Assembly: GCA_036924085.1 (NCBI GenBank)
Contig: JAVGWX010000018.1
Location: 20,139,464-20,203,463 of the forward strand
Direction of reading: 5' to 3'
Length of the DNA: 64,000 nucleotides
Origin: Ariolimax columbianus
Lineage: Eukaryota > Mollusca > Gastropoda > Stylommatophora > Arionidae
Notes under the pieces: generated by a model
What the model saw: the letters and a program-made list of their open reading frames with translations, nothing else
Told to the model about the DNA's origin: nothing
Databases searched by the model: none
Part shown: positions 10,200 through 21,480 of the stretch, one piece after another
Position numbering within the stretch: position 1 is the stretch's first letter
Layout: the number at the start of each line of letters is the position of its first letter
Translations under genes and position numbers: made by a program

Positions 10200-10434
10200 T
10201 GATCATTACAATTTCAATTTCTAATTTATTTCCCATCTGTTTTATGGAAAGGGATGTCTTCTGTAATTCTTCACACAACTTTTGGGATAGCTCAGCCTAT
10301 CCTGTCTATTCTAACGCTTTGCTACTGATTGTATGTACTGAAATTAGGGATAAAACAAAAGACATTAAACTTCTTTTTTTACCATCAGTTCAGTTAAGGT
10401 GTCATCTCTACAGCAAAGGTTGGCTGTAATGGAA
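10200..10434. other. No recognisable feature
   Basis: A/T-rich sequence between two LINE remnants. I see no conserved coding block, tandem repeat or family match. Confidence 0.4.
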
Positions 10435-10690
10435 CAGTCTTGATGGTACAGTTTGCCAGGCTTTTCCCTGTCCATCTTTTGGTGTTATCCTCTCACTTAC
10501 AGCATTGTTTAGCTTTGGGATGTATGACTTTCACCTTTCCTTCCAGTATTGATTTCAGTAAAGCGTTATGTCTTTTTATGTAACCAAAATATCTTAACTT
10601 TCATTCATCAATTCTGTTTGTATCCCTAATTTCTCCAAGACTTGCATTTTCTCTCTTCTTTGCTTTCCAGGTGATGCGTCCCATTCTTCT
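10435..10690 (-). pseudogene. LINE C-terminal fragment
   Basis: The minus strand encodes YFGYIKRHNALLKSILEGKV, then W/E-DN-KRWTGKSLA after one stop. These match the common LINE C-terminal pattern (YFGH-x-R...LEG-V...R-x-W-x-DN-x-WTG). The clade is not resolved. The motif order is the same as at 23655-23945, so the two may be related families. Confidence 0.72.
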
Positions 10691-10935
10691 TTTGTGTTTT
10701 TTTGTGTCCGTTCGCCTTATTTCTCTATTCCCCAAGACGGTATGCGTTGCACTACGGTTTTTATTTTGCGCCTATTGGCCCAGTGCACCTGACTTCAGCA
10801 TGCCTTTTATGTAAGGGTCTGCTTCCTCCTGCATTTTCTAGGGGTTTGCTTCCTCGGGGTAACGGCCGGTGCTGTGATGGAGATCGAACCCATATTTGCA
10901 CCTTTCAGTCCGACACATCCGTCTTCGGCAGTAAA
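10690..10935 (-). mobile_element. SINE-D fused to a SINE-A segment
   Basis: The SINE-D body and head run from 10690 to about 10885. Immediately after the B-box-like 'gatcgaaccc' the sequence becomes the A-family block 'atatttgcacctttcagtcc', continuing to about 10935. The junction is sharp and has no intervening tail. Confidence 0.65.
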
Positions 10936-11240
10936 CATCTTTAAATTTCCAAGATTGGAGAAGTCCCTGACCTGTTCCGATATTTGACAGTATATTTATA
11001 CCTGTAGAATAGATTTAAAATCTGCTTTGCTAACTATCCATACCAATGACTCTAATACAGGCAGTTGTCAGCCCAAGACTCCCGACACTGTCTTACAGAT
11101 TTTCATGAAAGGTGCATGTTGCAGGTTGCAGCCACGTGCCTTTTCTTTCACTAGTGATCTGCAACAAGTATTCTTCGGCTTCTTCTTTGTTCGTTCTCAA
11201 TCTCAATTGTGCTTCATTATACAAGGTCTCATCGTTTATC

Positions 11241-11577
11241 AAGGTAGCCTCATAGCCAGTACTGGATTTAGGCATAAGTTGGTGACGGCCAAGGTAGCCC
11301 CATAGCTAGTACTGGATTTAGGTCTAAGTTGGTGACGGCCAAGGTAGCCCCATAGCTAGTACTGGATTTAGGTCTAAGTTGGTGACGGCCAAGGTAGTCC
11401 CATAGCCAGTACTGGATTCAGGTCTAAGTTGGTGACGGCCAAGGTAGCCCCATAGCCAGTACTGGATTTAGGTCTAAGTTGGTAGGGGCCAAGGTAACCC
11501 ATAGCCAGTACTGGATTTAGGTCTAAGTTGGTAGGGGCCAAGGTAACCCATAGCCAGTGCTGGATTTAGACCTAAGC
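11241..11577. repeat. 50-bp tandem repeat, about 7 units
   Basis: Units start 'aaggtagccccatagc' and end 'aagttggtgacggcc'. The last two units share a 'gtaggggcc' variant and a 1-bp deletion, as expected of local duplication. No reading frame is conserved across units. Confidence 0.95.
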
Positions 11578-11689
11578 TAAATACACTACAGTTTAAGGCC
11601 TTCCAATCCACAGGTGTCTCAACAACAAATTTCAGTTAAATGGTATAAATGTAATCAATGAAGGTATAGCAGTACATGTTTTAAAGTGT

Positions 11690-11955
11690 TGTGAGACTCA
11701 TAGCTAGCTGTTTGCATCAAGGTCAGTTGACCAAGACACTATTCCGCCTCCACGTGGCAGCCCTCGAAACAGGCTGCACTAGTCACTAGGGTAGTCTAGC
11801 AAAGTGATTGGGATCGTAGTGGGAAGGCAAACCAAGTACTCAACAAAGCCAGCTGAAATCAGACGTGTCATGCAGAAAAGCGCAGATATCGCAACCTCGA
11901 TGTAAACTACATCTCAATGTCCTTTTCAGGACGAATGCTGAAGAAGAAGACCATC
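11690..11955 (+). mobile_element. SINE-B
   Basis: Near full-length. Blocks: 'gactcatagctagctg', 'cctccacgtggcagccctcg', 'aaacaggctgcact', 'gcagatatcgcaacctcg', then 'aatgtccttttcaggacg' and a GAA-type tail. Related in layout to SINE-A but clearly diverged. Confidence 0.82.
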
Positions 11956-12353
11956 TGGTGTAATTTTTAAACTAGAGTCGTCCAAGTTTTACATAGCTTA
12001 GGACCTCACTAAGGTTTTTAAGGATGAAGTATAACAAGGGTAAATAAGTCACACACTTATATGATAGCTGAAAAATGTAGTTGGTAGTGTCTAAAGGAAT
12101 CTCCACCATGCCGATCCTTAGCCCGGATGAGAAAGGAAGAAGGTTGAGCATGGGGCCAGCTACCCCACCTCGTCAAAAAACAATTGCTACAAAAACGACA
12201 AACAAAACAAACCAAAAGCCGTCCTTGAAGGAAAAGGTTCCCTCAGCAGGGCCTATGACGCGGCTCAGTCAAACCTGAAAGGAAGCTGGACTTCCGACTA
12301 CCTTTCTTTCAACAAGGAAGCCTTCCAGACTCGCCAACTGAAATGTTAGAATC
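11956..12353. other. Possible LINE 5' region
   Basis: Contains a plus-strand stretch (12081-12278) rich in Thr and Lys codons with an SPDEKGRR-type start. It precedes a LINE C-terminal fragment at 12354. It could be the 5' end of an internally deleted LINE, but I have no second copy to compare. Confidence 0.3.
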
Positions 12354-12590
12354 ATGTGGGAGGAGAGGAAGACAACACAGATTGCACATAGAGCCATTCA
12401 TAAGGCAACATGGATATCCCCAGACCAGAAAATGAAGAATCAGCATAGGCAGACCAAGGAATACATGGAGACGAGATCTGGAGAGGCGGAAGTAAAGAAA
12501 ACAGGAAAAAGCTGGAAGGAAGTGGAAAAGATTGCACAGGACAGAGCTGCTTGGCGAGGATTAGTTGATGACCTATGCACCCCTGGGTGA
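12354..12590 (+). pseudogene. LINE C-terminal fragment
   Basis: The final 25-30 codons, KTGKSWKEVEKIAQDRAAWR then LVDDLC and a stop, match the canonical LINE ending (W-x-E-x-x-K-x-AQDR-x-x-W-R-x-LV-x-LC). Upstream, an NTWRRDLE-like block occurs in another frame, showing a frameshift. Confidence 0.75.
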
Positions 12591-12774
12591 TAGAACACAA
12601 AATAGAGTGTCTAAAGATGTCATTATATGGCAGCAACATCCAGTTATGTGGTTACTGTAGAAAGCAGATGCTAGGTGTCGTGTGCATGTGTGCAACTCAA
12701 GATATAAATGACATCTGTGCTTACAGAGTGTTTATGTTTCTAAGAATCAACATCACTGTACTCCGGGCATACCC

Positions 12775-13560
12775 ATAGGTGCTCAGTCTCTTTCATCAAA
12801 TGGCGTAAGGTATGGATGCTGATGGTCCCTGTAGCTCGCTGGTTGTACACTCTCTTGGTCCGTCTTCTCCTGCTCCATCCTCTCATGCGCCCCACTTCAC
12901 TCGAACCTCATTTAATGTCGAAACTTTGCAGTCTGTGGATTGCTGCTTCATCTATTGCGGTGTCCTCACCCAGCAGGCGGTCATTGATTGATTTCAAAAT
13001 GTCACTTCTATCCATCACTAATGTGCCCATGATAGGAGCTTGTGAAGCCATGATGTCAGCTCTTTCATTGCCCTGAGCCGCAGCATGAGCAGGAGAGTAG
13101 ATCAATGTCAACCCCTGGAGGTTTGAGGCCTTAACAACTGCAATCCACTCGCACCTAAGCCATCCCTTCTGTACTTTCTGAAGTACAGCTTGCGCGTCTG
13201 TCCCGATGACTGCCCTTGTTATAGAAGTCTCAGATATCCATTTCCGTGCTGAGGTCACTTCTTCCGTCTCCATTCTCATACTGGAGGTTGTTGACATGTA
13301 TGCCCTACTGTGCTCAGCAACGATCTGTCCTCTCACTCTTGCCGAGAAACCCCAGCCTGAAGTTCCACTGCACACGACTGATCCGTCGGTGTATATGACA
13401 GCGTCACTCTCCTGCGTGTTCTCAGTTATCAGCTGATTTACCTCGTGCTCTGCTCTCCCGTTGCTCCGTTCTCTACATTGCTTGCCTAAGGTTATGATGA
13501 CTCTCTGGTACTCTATCATTCTACCCCCAGTGTAGACCCATTCTTCTCCTTTGGCCGGGG
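12775..13560 (-). pseudogene. I-type LINE RNase H region ('I3' family)
   Basis: Minus-strand frame of about 230 codons, read from 13600 to 12908, with all four RNase H acidic positions: IYTDGS near the start, a Glu in RMETEEV, GTDAQA, and the final D in GNERAD. The SPAHAAAQGNERAD block is the typical SPGHxGxxGNExAD motif. It ends at a stop at 12908; the downstream finger region to 12775 continues with frame changes. Distinct from I1 in sequence. A fragment of the same family lies at 56745-57018 (+). Confidence 0.85.
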
Positions 13561-13734
13561 TGTATAGAGTGGTATAGAGTGTACAAACAAAGAAGGACAT
13601 GCAGTTGTGAATTTTTTTGGGGCCAGCAAAAGGGACTTTCTGAAAGGAACTTCATAAGGAAATGCTTTCTGTTTACAGTGAGAAATATTTGTCGCATTAA
13701 GCAGTACATAACTGGGTTGATCAATTTTCTCAAG

Positions 13735-14035
13735 GTTGCTCACAAATTGCTGATGAAGACCGACCTGGTCGTCCTGTTCAGACTGCAAAAGAAGCATCTG
13801 TGAGGCGGGTAGATGAGATGATTCGAGCTGAGAAGTGAGAAAAGATAAACAGTGTAGCAGCTGCAATAGGGTGTTCACATGGTTTAGCCTACAGCATAAT
13901 GCATGATTCGACCTTGACAGGTACGTTTTGTGAATGACGAAGAGCTTGAACGTGAAGTGCAAATGTGGCTGAGACAGCAGAATAAAGGCTTGTATGCTGA
14001 AAAAGTGTATCAATGGTAGTAGAAATTATGTTGAG
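13735..14035 (+). pseudogene. mariner-like transposase remnant, internally deleted
   Basis: Encodes DEDRPGRPVQTA, then VRRVDEMIRA, then a second helix-turn-helix block SVAAAIGCSHGLAYSIMHD. This is the linker and second DNA-binding helix region of Tc1/mariner-type transposases. It then runs straight into EELEREVQMWLRQQNKGLYAEKV, which resembles a C-terminal region. The whole DDE catalytic core is absent, so it is non-functional. Confidence 0.72.
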
Positions 14036-14446
14036 AAATAGGGGACAATGTAAGCGCAATACTGGATGCTATTCAAGTTCGTATCTCATTTAGTTGCCAT
14101 TTGTGACCTATTTACTGACTTTCCCTAATACTATGACTGGTATCCAGTAAGGATGAAGTATTACTGTGATGTATCCATTGAGGATAAAATAGTACTATGA
14201 CTGTTTTCCATTCATGCTATAACAATCCTTTGTGGACCTTCAGAATTAAGGATTCAGATAAGATGATCATTTCCCCTGATTAATGAGGTCTCAGATAACC
14301 AAACAATTAATGTACTTACCCAAAAAGCAACATTAGTTCAAATATTAACAATTACAATCTAAAGCCTGGGCATGGGCTGGATATGCTATCCTGTAAAATC
14401 TATAAGACATGGAAAAAAAATAAAATTAGAATTGCACATTCAAGGG
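14036..14446. other. No recognisable feature
   Basis: AT-rich unique-looking sequence with weakly repeated 'gtactatgactg' words. No coding block or family match. Confidence 0.4.
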
Positions 14447-14985
14447 TCGTTGTTGTTTCGATTGCCCATAATGAGTAGGTTTACTCTTTTGTGCGCACTG
14501 AAAAGGATGTTAAGTGGCGGTTTGCAGTAGCTCTCTTCACATCCCAAGTGAGCTGATGAAGGTGGACTAGGATCCTCCAGGCAGTTGTGCTATGCTTGGC
14601 TTCATTTATGTGTCTCTCACTACTGCAGGGATCACATTGATTCCTCGCCTCATTAGCCAGGTTACCATGAAAACAGACCAGCCAGGCTGCCATGAAAACA
14701 GCCCGTTTCCAGTGAGGGCTGCAAGGAAGCCGAAGTGGGCGTCTAGGCCAGTATATTTTTCCTGACCCTGGCTAACATGTCTGACCAGTATGTTTCGCCT
14801 GACCCTGACTAACATTGCCTGATCAGTATGTTTCGCCTGACCCTGACTAACATTGCCTGATCAGTATGTTTCACCTGACCCTGACTAACATTGCCTGATC
14901 AGTATGTTTCACCTGACCCTGACTAACATGTCTGATCAGTATGTTTCGCCTGACCAGACATTATTCTTCATCCTCACACTCCAGA
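14447..14985 (-). mobile_element. SINE-C with expanded internal minisatellite
   Basis: Full family layout, but the 'ctgatcagtatgtttcgcc' segment is tandemly repeated about six times (14750-14950, ~37-bp units) versus two in most copies. Length is therefore ~540 bp instead of ~350. Confidence 0.88.
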
Positions 14986-15116
14986 TTAGAAGAGGAGCAG
15001 CTAAACAAAACTAAAACAATTAGTGCTGAACATATACCGTAAAATCTTGCGTATAATTTGCACAAATTATTCTAATTTTAGCCCTCTAAAACTTGGATGC
15101 GTATTGTTAACAAGTA

Positions 15117-15373
15117 CTAAAAAATATGTCCTTTTCGATACGAAAAGAAACAAATTGGAAAGCTTACCCACAAACATATCTGAGCATCATATGTAATGAG
15201 GCAAAGAGCATAATTAAAGCCAACTTCTTGGGAAAATGGGCAGATGAACGCCCTGACTTTCGAAAAGAAGACAGCTTCTTTAATTTAACTAGAGAAGAGC
15301 AAGTCATCCTCTTCAGACTGAGAGCTTGGCATAGCAGACTCAAAGGTCATCTTTACAACAAAATGAGGATTTG
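15117..15373 (+). pseudogene. I-type LINE 'I2', C-terminal region, 5' side of I1 insertion
   Basis: Encodes a helix-rich stretch, then LTREEQVILFRLRAWHSRLK and YNKMRI, the segment just before the finger in I-type LINEs. I1 copy 2 is inserted here. The reading frame resumes at 17549 with WTDDRCPCG. It is related to, but clearly distinct from, I1. Confidence 0.82.
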
Positions 15374-17512
15374 CAGCCTACTGAGCTGTGTCGGCAAACT
15401 GATGGAACGTATGATAAACACCAGACTGATGTGGCATCTGGAAGAAAAACGAATACTAATTCCACAGCAAGCAGGCTTTAGACAGCACAGATCCACTGAG
15501 GACCAGGTCATACTCATAGCCTAGGAAATAGAAGATGCCTACCAGGAACAGAAACACACAGTAGCGGTTTGGATGGACCTGGAAAAGGCATTTGACAAAG
15601 TCTGGAAAGATGGACTTAGAGTCAAGCTAAGAAGAAGTGAAGTTTGTGGGCAAATGTACAAGTGGATCAACCACTACCTCAAAAACAGAACGGCCAGAGT
15701 CCAAGTACAAGGGCAGATGAGCAAAAAGGTGACACTTGAGCAGGGAGTACCCCAAGGGGGAGTACTGTCACCCACACTCTTCCTGGTGTATATAAATGAC
15801 ATTACAGAGAATATACCAAGAAGAGTTCATAGCTCAATGTTTGCAGACGATCTGGCTTTGTGGACCTCTGAAAAGAATCTCACCATAGCAAGCAATCGGA
15901 TGCAGCAGGCCCTAACATCGCTGGAAGAGTGGGCGAACTCATGGCTGGTCAAAATAAACGAGGAGAAAACCACATGTACAATATTCTCGCTATCAATCAA
16001 ACCCCAAAACACCAAATTAAGTCTAAACGGCAAATACCTGCTGCCAAACTACAACCCAAACTACCTGGGAGTCACATTTGATCAGCGCATGACATGGAAA
16101 AGTCAGATCGAGAGAAACCGAATGAGAGCCAGAGAGAGAATGGAAATCATGAGGAAACTTGCTGGCACAAGCTGGGGAGCAGACGACAGCATACTAAAGA
16201 AACTGTACACTGGAAGAGTGAGACCAGTTCTCGAGTATGGCATTGCGGCATGGACAACAGCAGCAAAGGCGAACTACGATAAAGTTAGCAAACTCCAAAA
16301 CCAAGCCATGAGAGTTATAACAGGAGGCATGAAGTCAACGCCAATTGTAGAACTTGAAAAGATTACAAAACTGCAATCCATGACCGACAGAAGAGACTGC
16401 AGAGCCCAGCTGCAATCAGAGAAACTCAGAAGACTGACTGACCATCCAATGCATCAGAGACTAAACAATTTCGGAAATGGGAAACTAAAGCGAAGAAACT
16501 TTGCAGAAATAGCTAAAGCAAAGATGCACGAAGACCCCATGAACGCACTAACCACACCAAAGCCCATCCCTACTGTACGAAAACCTACCTGGAGGCAGGA
16601 TATATTTCCAGAGGTGGTAGAAAATATACCAGGTATTAGAAACAAAAACTGCCAGTCTCAAAAAGAAAGAAGAGATACTACCCTGAGTTACATAACGGAA
16701 AACTACCCAAGCATGGACTGGACCCATGCATACACCGACGGTTCCGTAACAAATACAACACAGAACGGAGGGGCAGGAGCATTCCTGAGCCTACCAAATG
16801 GCAGAAAAATAACACTTTCATTCGCTACTGGAAAATACACAAGCAATTTCAGAGCGGAGGCAGAGGCACTGAGGGCGGCAGTGGAAGAAATAGTGACAGG
16901 TAAAAGGAATGAAAGCCACATAGTCCTGCTTACAGATGCTCTGGCAGTAGTCACAGCACTATAAAGCCAGAAAAATACTGAACTTAATGATTTAAGAGCA
17001 GTACTCTGTCAACTATGCCAGCAGGCCGCATCAAAAAGGGTAGTGGTGCAGTGGGTTCCATCTCACTGCAACATCCAAGGCAACGAGGAGGCAGACAGAC
17101 TGGCAAAAGAAGGTGCAAAACTACCACAACCTGATAGTAGTATGACATACAAAGAGTCAAAACGGCTTATTAGAGCTAGATACATGACCAAATGGGAAAC
17201 CGAACATACTGGCTACACCAAAAATGATGCCTATTACCAGTTGAACAGAAGAGAGAAGGTCGTGGTCTTCAGACTTCACACTGGCTACAACAGACTGAGG
17301 TATCACCTATTCAACAAATTGAAGATAGGTGGCACCGACGAATGCCCGTGTGGTACCGGGAAAATGACCGCTGAGCATTTGCTGCAAAACTGCCCGACAT
17401 ACGAGGATCAGAGAGAGCAGATGTGGCCATCACCAGTGGCAACACTAGACAAGCTCTATGGCAGTGTCGACAGCCTCAGGATGACGGCTGCTTTTTTCAA
17501 AAAAATAATGGT
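15374..17512 (+). pseudogene. I1 copy 2 reading frame: reverse transcriptase, RNase H, finger
   Basis: One continuous frame broken only by TAG at 15522-15524 and TAA at 16962-16964. Domains in order: RT with QQAGFR, D-x-EKAFD, GVPQGGVLSP and the catalytic FADD at 15840-15851; a connection region (AMRVITGGM); RNase H with YTDGS, EAEAL, LLTDA and SHCNIQGNEEAD, so the D-E-D-D set is complete; and a C-terminal CPCG...EH...NC finger. In a live element this protein would copy LINE RNA at a nicked target. The normal stop is lost by a 4-bp deletion in 'gttactg(tctg)actgcg', so translation runs into the I2 target. No endonuclease is present because of 5' truncation. Confidence 0.93.
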
Positions 17513-17534
17513 TACTGACTGCGTACGAAGAAGA
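15374..17534 (+). mobile_element. I-type LINE 'I1' copy 2, most complete coding copy
   Basis: A 2161-bp plus-strand insertion with a short 3' tail (gcgtacgaagaagaa). It is flanked by a perfect 14-bp duplication, aaaatgaggatttg, at 15360-15373 and 17535-17548. It is 5' truncated within the RT, starting near the SLLSCVGKLMERMI block. The target is another I-type LINE, and the insertion falls between YNKMRI and the finger of I2. Confidence 0.95.
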
Positions 17535-17548
17535 AAAATGAGGATTTG

Positions 17549-17756
17549 GACAGATGACAGGTGTCCATGTGGTGAGCACACCATGACCATGTGACACATT
17601 CTACAAAGCTGCATTCTCACGCAGGAAGAGCGAGAACAATACTGGCCTCGTGAGACAGATATGAAACAAAAGCTGTATGGAGATAAAACAGCCTTACAAA
17701 ACAACAGTAACCTTTGTAAGAGAAACCGGGACCTTGATTTGAGGATGAACGAAGAC
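17549..17756 (+). pseudogene. I-type LINE 'I2', finger and 3' end
   Basis: Resumes I2 coding with DDRCPCGEHTMTM, a stop, then HILQSC and EEREQYWP, the CxCG...H...C finger. The 3' region runs to about 17745 and ends in a GAACGAAGACGAC-like tail. Confidence 0.78.
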
Positions 17757-18045
17757 GACGGCAGTTGTCAGCATCTTACAGCTGACTGCTTGCATCAGGG
17801 TCAGCAAAATAGAGCTGTCCAAGACATTCTTACGCCTCCATGTGGTGGCCCTGGAAACAGGCTGCATGCATGCAACCTGGATGAGAAAATAGGAATTGAA
17901 AAGAAATCGCAAACCAGGTCCCAAAAATGGGCCTTTCTGAAACCGAATGTGTCTGGCTGAACGGAGCAGATATCGTACCCTCGCTACTAACTGCAACAAA
18001 ATGTAACAAAATGTCCTTTTCAGGACCAACAATAAAGAAGAAGAT
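17757..18045 (+). mobile_element. SINE-B
   Basis: Blocks 'cagttgtcagcatcttacag', 'ggtggccctggaaacaggct', 'gcagatatcgtaccctcg' and 'aatgtccttttcaggacc' with a GAA-type tail. It sits directly behind the I2 3' end. Confidence 0.8.
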
Positions 18046-18345
18046 GATAATGCTACCTCAGCCAACTGGAGCTCTAGTCCATCTAAACATCTTTGTGTTG
18101 TCATCACTTTAATCAACAATTTGTAAGTGAGTCTCCGTATTTAGTTGACCTTGAGACATTTTCACATTTTTGTATTCTGAAATAAGATCAATAAACAATT
18201 AATTACACACATATCCCATACATTCTGAAGGAGATAGCAACATTACTGTATAGAAGACATTGTTACTGAAACCACATAGCAAACAAATCGATTCTTCTTC
18301 ATCATTCATCTTGAAAAAGACACTGTCGTAGTTTACTCAACTTAA

Positions 18346-19060
18346 CTTAACGTCTTTATACCGGTTTAGAAGACTCTGTCCTGCCGAAGACGGATGTGTC
18401 GTGCCGAAAGGTGCAAATATCGCAGTCAAACTGTAAACTAGCTACACAATGTATTCCATTCTCTGGACTACATCCTACTACTTGCAAAGCCCTGCTCAGG
18501 GCTTGGTAGCGGGAGATTGAGAACGAACGCAGAAGATGAAGAAGACTCTACAGAGTCTGTATACAACCAGTTTCATTTACATTTCCTTGCTCTAAAAGCT
18601 ATGTGCATCCAATCTATTCTTAAATACATTAACTGTCCCTGCCTCCACTATTTTCTGTGGCAATACATTACAAGCATTCACCACTCTCTGACTAAAAAGA
18701 TATTTCCTAATACCTAATCTGGACCTTTCTTTAGGTAATTTGTATCTGTTTCCTCGTGTTCTTGTAGGTAGTTGTATTTTGAAAAAAACTTGTTATAGTC
18801 TAATTTATTCATTCCTTTGCTTATCTTATAAACCTGTATTAAGTTACCTTGAATTCTTCTCTTTTCTAGACACTGTAGGCCGGTTTTTCTGAGTCTTTCC
18901 TCATAACTGTAATTCTATAATCCGACTATCAGCTTTTTTGTTTCCTTTCTAGCATGTTTACATCTCCTCTACAATAAGGACTCTACAGTTGTACACAGTA
19001 CTCCAATCTAGATGTAACTAATGCTTTATACAATTTGACTATAACTTCCTTGAATGTTTA
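18346..19060 (-). mobile_element. CR1 LINE 3' end, interrupted by SINE-A
   Basis: The left end carries the CR1 3' hairpin, split by a SINE-A at 18378-18540. The minus strand encodes the CR1 C-terminal pattern (R-Q-x-KRAT, YEERLRK-GL-CLE-RRIQGNLIQVYK, then HRSQ-like) with stops. Parallel copies are at 35756, 42368 and 47354. Confidence 0.85.
18378..18540 (+). mobile_element. SINE-A, 5' truncated, with TSD
   Basis: Inserted inside the CR1 3' hairpin with a perfect 9-bp duplication, gaagactct, at 18369-18377 and 18541-18549. Only the 3' 163 bp are present, as expected of reverse-transcribed truncation. Confidence 0.9.
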
Positions 19061-19064
19061 ATTT

Positions 19065-19625
19065 TTTTTTACAGCGAGGCTAAGATATCTGCACCTTCAG
19101 CCTAACACATTCGGTCTCAGCACAGCATTTTTGGAACAGGATGTTTTTCCTCTTCAGTCCCTTTGCATTCAGGATGGTCATGCTATATCTGCAGGCCAGT
19201 CGCCATGATGATGTATGTAGTCTTCACCAGGTTGGAGCAGATGCCCCACAACTTTTATCTCAGCTTCGCACCCTCTGGCCAGGTCAGGTATCTCATTTCC
19301 CTATAGAGTAGAATGTGCTCAGGTTTCTGACCCCCTATTCCAAATGGGCATTCATCGGTGTGTGAGATTTTCAGTCAGTATAGATGTTCTAGCAGTCTTC
19401 AGTGACAAGTTCTCTGGTAAAATAAGGTAATTTGTTGGGTTTTTTTTAAATTGTTGAATTGGATCTGGTCTGCTGCTTATGTTCATGTCTTCTCCCCATT
19501 GGGGTATATTCTGATTTCTGACGATGTTCTAGATCTCTCTGTTTCTAGGTCCACGCCTTGGAGCCAAAACAGGTTATCGTCAGCTATGATTCGTTCACCC
19601 TGACACAAGCAGCCAGCTGAGTTAT
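19065..19625 (-). mobile_element. SINE-B split by an I-type LINE tail
   Basis: The B-family 3' half is at 19065-19180. The remaining part (ggttatcgtcagctatgatt...) is at about 19535-19625. The interruption at 19185-19535 is coding LINE sequence. Confidence 0.68.
19185..19535 (-). pseudogene. I-type LINE C-terminal finger remnant
   Basis: The minus strand reads LK-TQQ-T-F/Y-R-x-CH, then LLEHLY, ISHTDECPFGIGGQKPEHIL, RYLTWPEGAKL and KLWG. The order and the HTDECPxGxGxQxPEHIL motif are typical of I-type C-terminal fingers. One finger Cys is replaced by Phe. Stops and frameshifts are present. Confidence 0.78.
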
Positions 19626-20129
19626 ATCTTCCCCTCCCCCTCAATCCGGCTTTCCAAACGGCTCATTTCTTAAAAAACCTATATCTATACTACCCTCCCT
19701 TCCCCTTCCTCAAATCGCCAATTTTCCCCCAATCTCAACTCGCCCATGCTTGTTTCAGTTTCAGAACTGTGTGCACCATTTTCATAATTATAATAACTAG
19801 CCACCCCTTCTCACAAACTGAGGCTTAGTATACTGAAGTCTCTAACACTTCATTGCTGACCAGAGGTCAAGTCTGCTGAAGGACATCCTTTTTATCCTCT
19901 GTATAGCCAGTTGAAAAAGACTCACTGGCCAAATGATTCAATAGTGAACTCACAGTTGTATAGAGCTAAAGAGAAGCTCTAGACAACAGCATTCTTGTTC
20001 TTGTAGCTTATATATTTTACAAAGATGGGGTAGCCAGCGCCAAGACCAACTCTCCTTAGTCTTGGCAGGTCATTTTGTCACTATTTTTTGCTCCACATTT
20101 GGGGCCAGATAACAAATCTGGGGTTTTTA
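19626..20129. other. No recognised gene
   Basis: Contains a C-rich stretch at 19629-19740 and a 'gatggggtagccag' segment near 20025 that recurs near 25150 on the same strand, so part of it is an unnamed dispersed repeat. Confidence 0.4.
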
Positions 20130-20412
20130 AAGAAATATGGAGTGGAAGATGCAGTACAGTGAATGAGCTGATATCAGGGTCAGCGAACCAGAGCTCACCA
20201 AGACCATATTCCACCTCCAAGCGACGGCACTAGAAACAAGCTGCACTAGTGTAGTCTGTCTAAAAGAATAGGAATTGCATTGGGAAGGCAAACCTAATAC
20301 ACAAAATAGCCAGTGGAAAACTGGATGTATTACGCTGAGAAAGGTGTAAATATCTCAGCCTCGCTGTAAACTATGACACAACATAACAGTGCGAGTGCCA
20401 AAGAGGAAGAAG
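20130..20412 (+). mobile_element. SINE-B
   Basis: Blocks 'gggtcagcgaaccagagctc', 'aaacaagctgcactagtg', 'tgggaaggcaaacc' and 'tatctcagcctcgctgtaaa', ending in a GAA-rich tail at about 20400. Confidence 0.8.
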
Positions 20413-20439
20413 AAGAAATATTAAATGTCAAAGTCAACA

Positions 20440-21480
20440 AAAGACATTCTAACTATCAAAGACAACTGATGATTTATGATGAAACAAACATAAGTAAAAT
20501 CATAAGTATCAAAGATATTTTTATGTGATACATAAAAGACAGACAATCAAATGTTAACTGACAAAGTTATTTGGAAGATATATGAACTGTAGAGACCAAC
20601 TGAAGAAACAACTATCAAAGAATTAGAACCATATGGCGACTTAAGTGTCATGGGCAAAGCACAAGAAGATAGTCCAAAATAGGAGAATTGGAGAATTCTC
20701 AATATCAACTCTATGTTCTGTTCTTATGATGTGTAAAAGGTAAAGAAGTTTGGTGATAAACTATTAAAGACAACTGAAGAAATGTCAAGTTTAAAATAAT
20801 TTTGAAGAAGATGTCAATGACAAATGGAAAAATGCAAACGTCAAAAGATGTTTTAAAATGCATGAGCTGACTATATGTCTAATACACTTGAAATGAAAGA
20901 CTATCAAAGACAAATGAACAAATAATACGTTTCAAAGAATTTTGAAGGAATATGAATTATCAAAGCCAATTGATGAAAATCGAGTTAAAGATATCTTTAA
21001 TAAAATATTAACAATTATGTCAAGTGAAGAAAATATGCCAAATATATCTAACAAAAAATATGAACTACCAACAAAAAAACCATGACCAAATAATAACTAT
21101 AACATTAATTTTTAGAAATTAATAAAGACTAAGGAAGAAATGAATGTCAAAAACATCTGACAAAATATGAACTTGTAAAGAAGAGAAACATCAAAAACAT
21201 CTGACAAAATATGAACTATCAAAAACTAGTAAAGAAAATAAATGTCAAAAACATCTAACAAAACATAAACTATCAAAAACTAGTAAAGAAAATAAATGTC
21301 AAAAACATCTGACAAAATATAAACTCTTAAAGACTAGTAAAGAATAAATATCAAAGAAATGCAACAAAATATGAACTGTCATAGACTAGTACCAAAAATA
21401 ATGTCAAAAACATCTGTCAAAATAGGAACTATCAAAGTAAAGTATGTCAAAGATGTGCAACAAAATATGAACTATAAACA
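20440..21480. repeat. AT-rich degenerate minisatellite
   Basis: The core at 21130-21480 has 54-bp units built on 'aaaacatctgacaaaatatg' and 'aactagtaaagaaaataaat'. More diverged units ('tcaaagacaactga') extend back to about 20440. No open coding frame. Confidence 0.8.
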
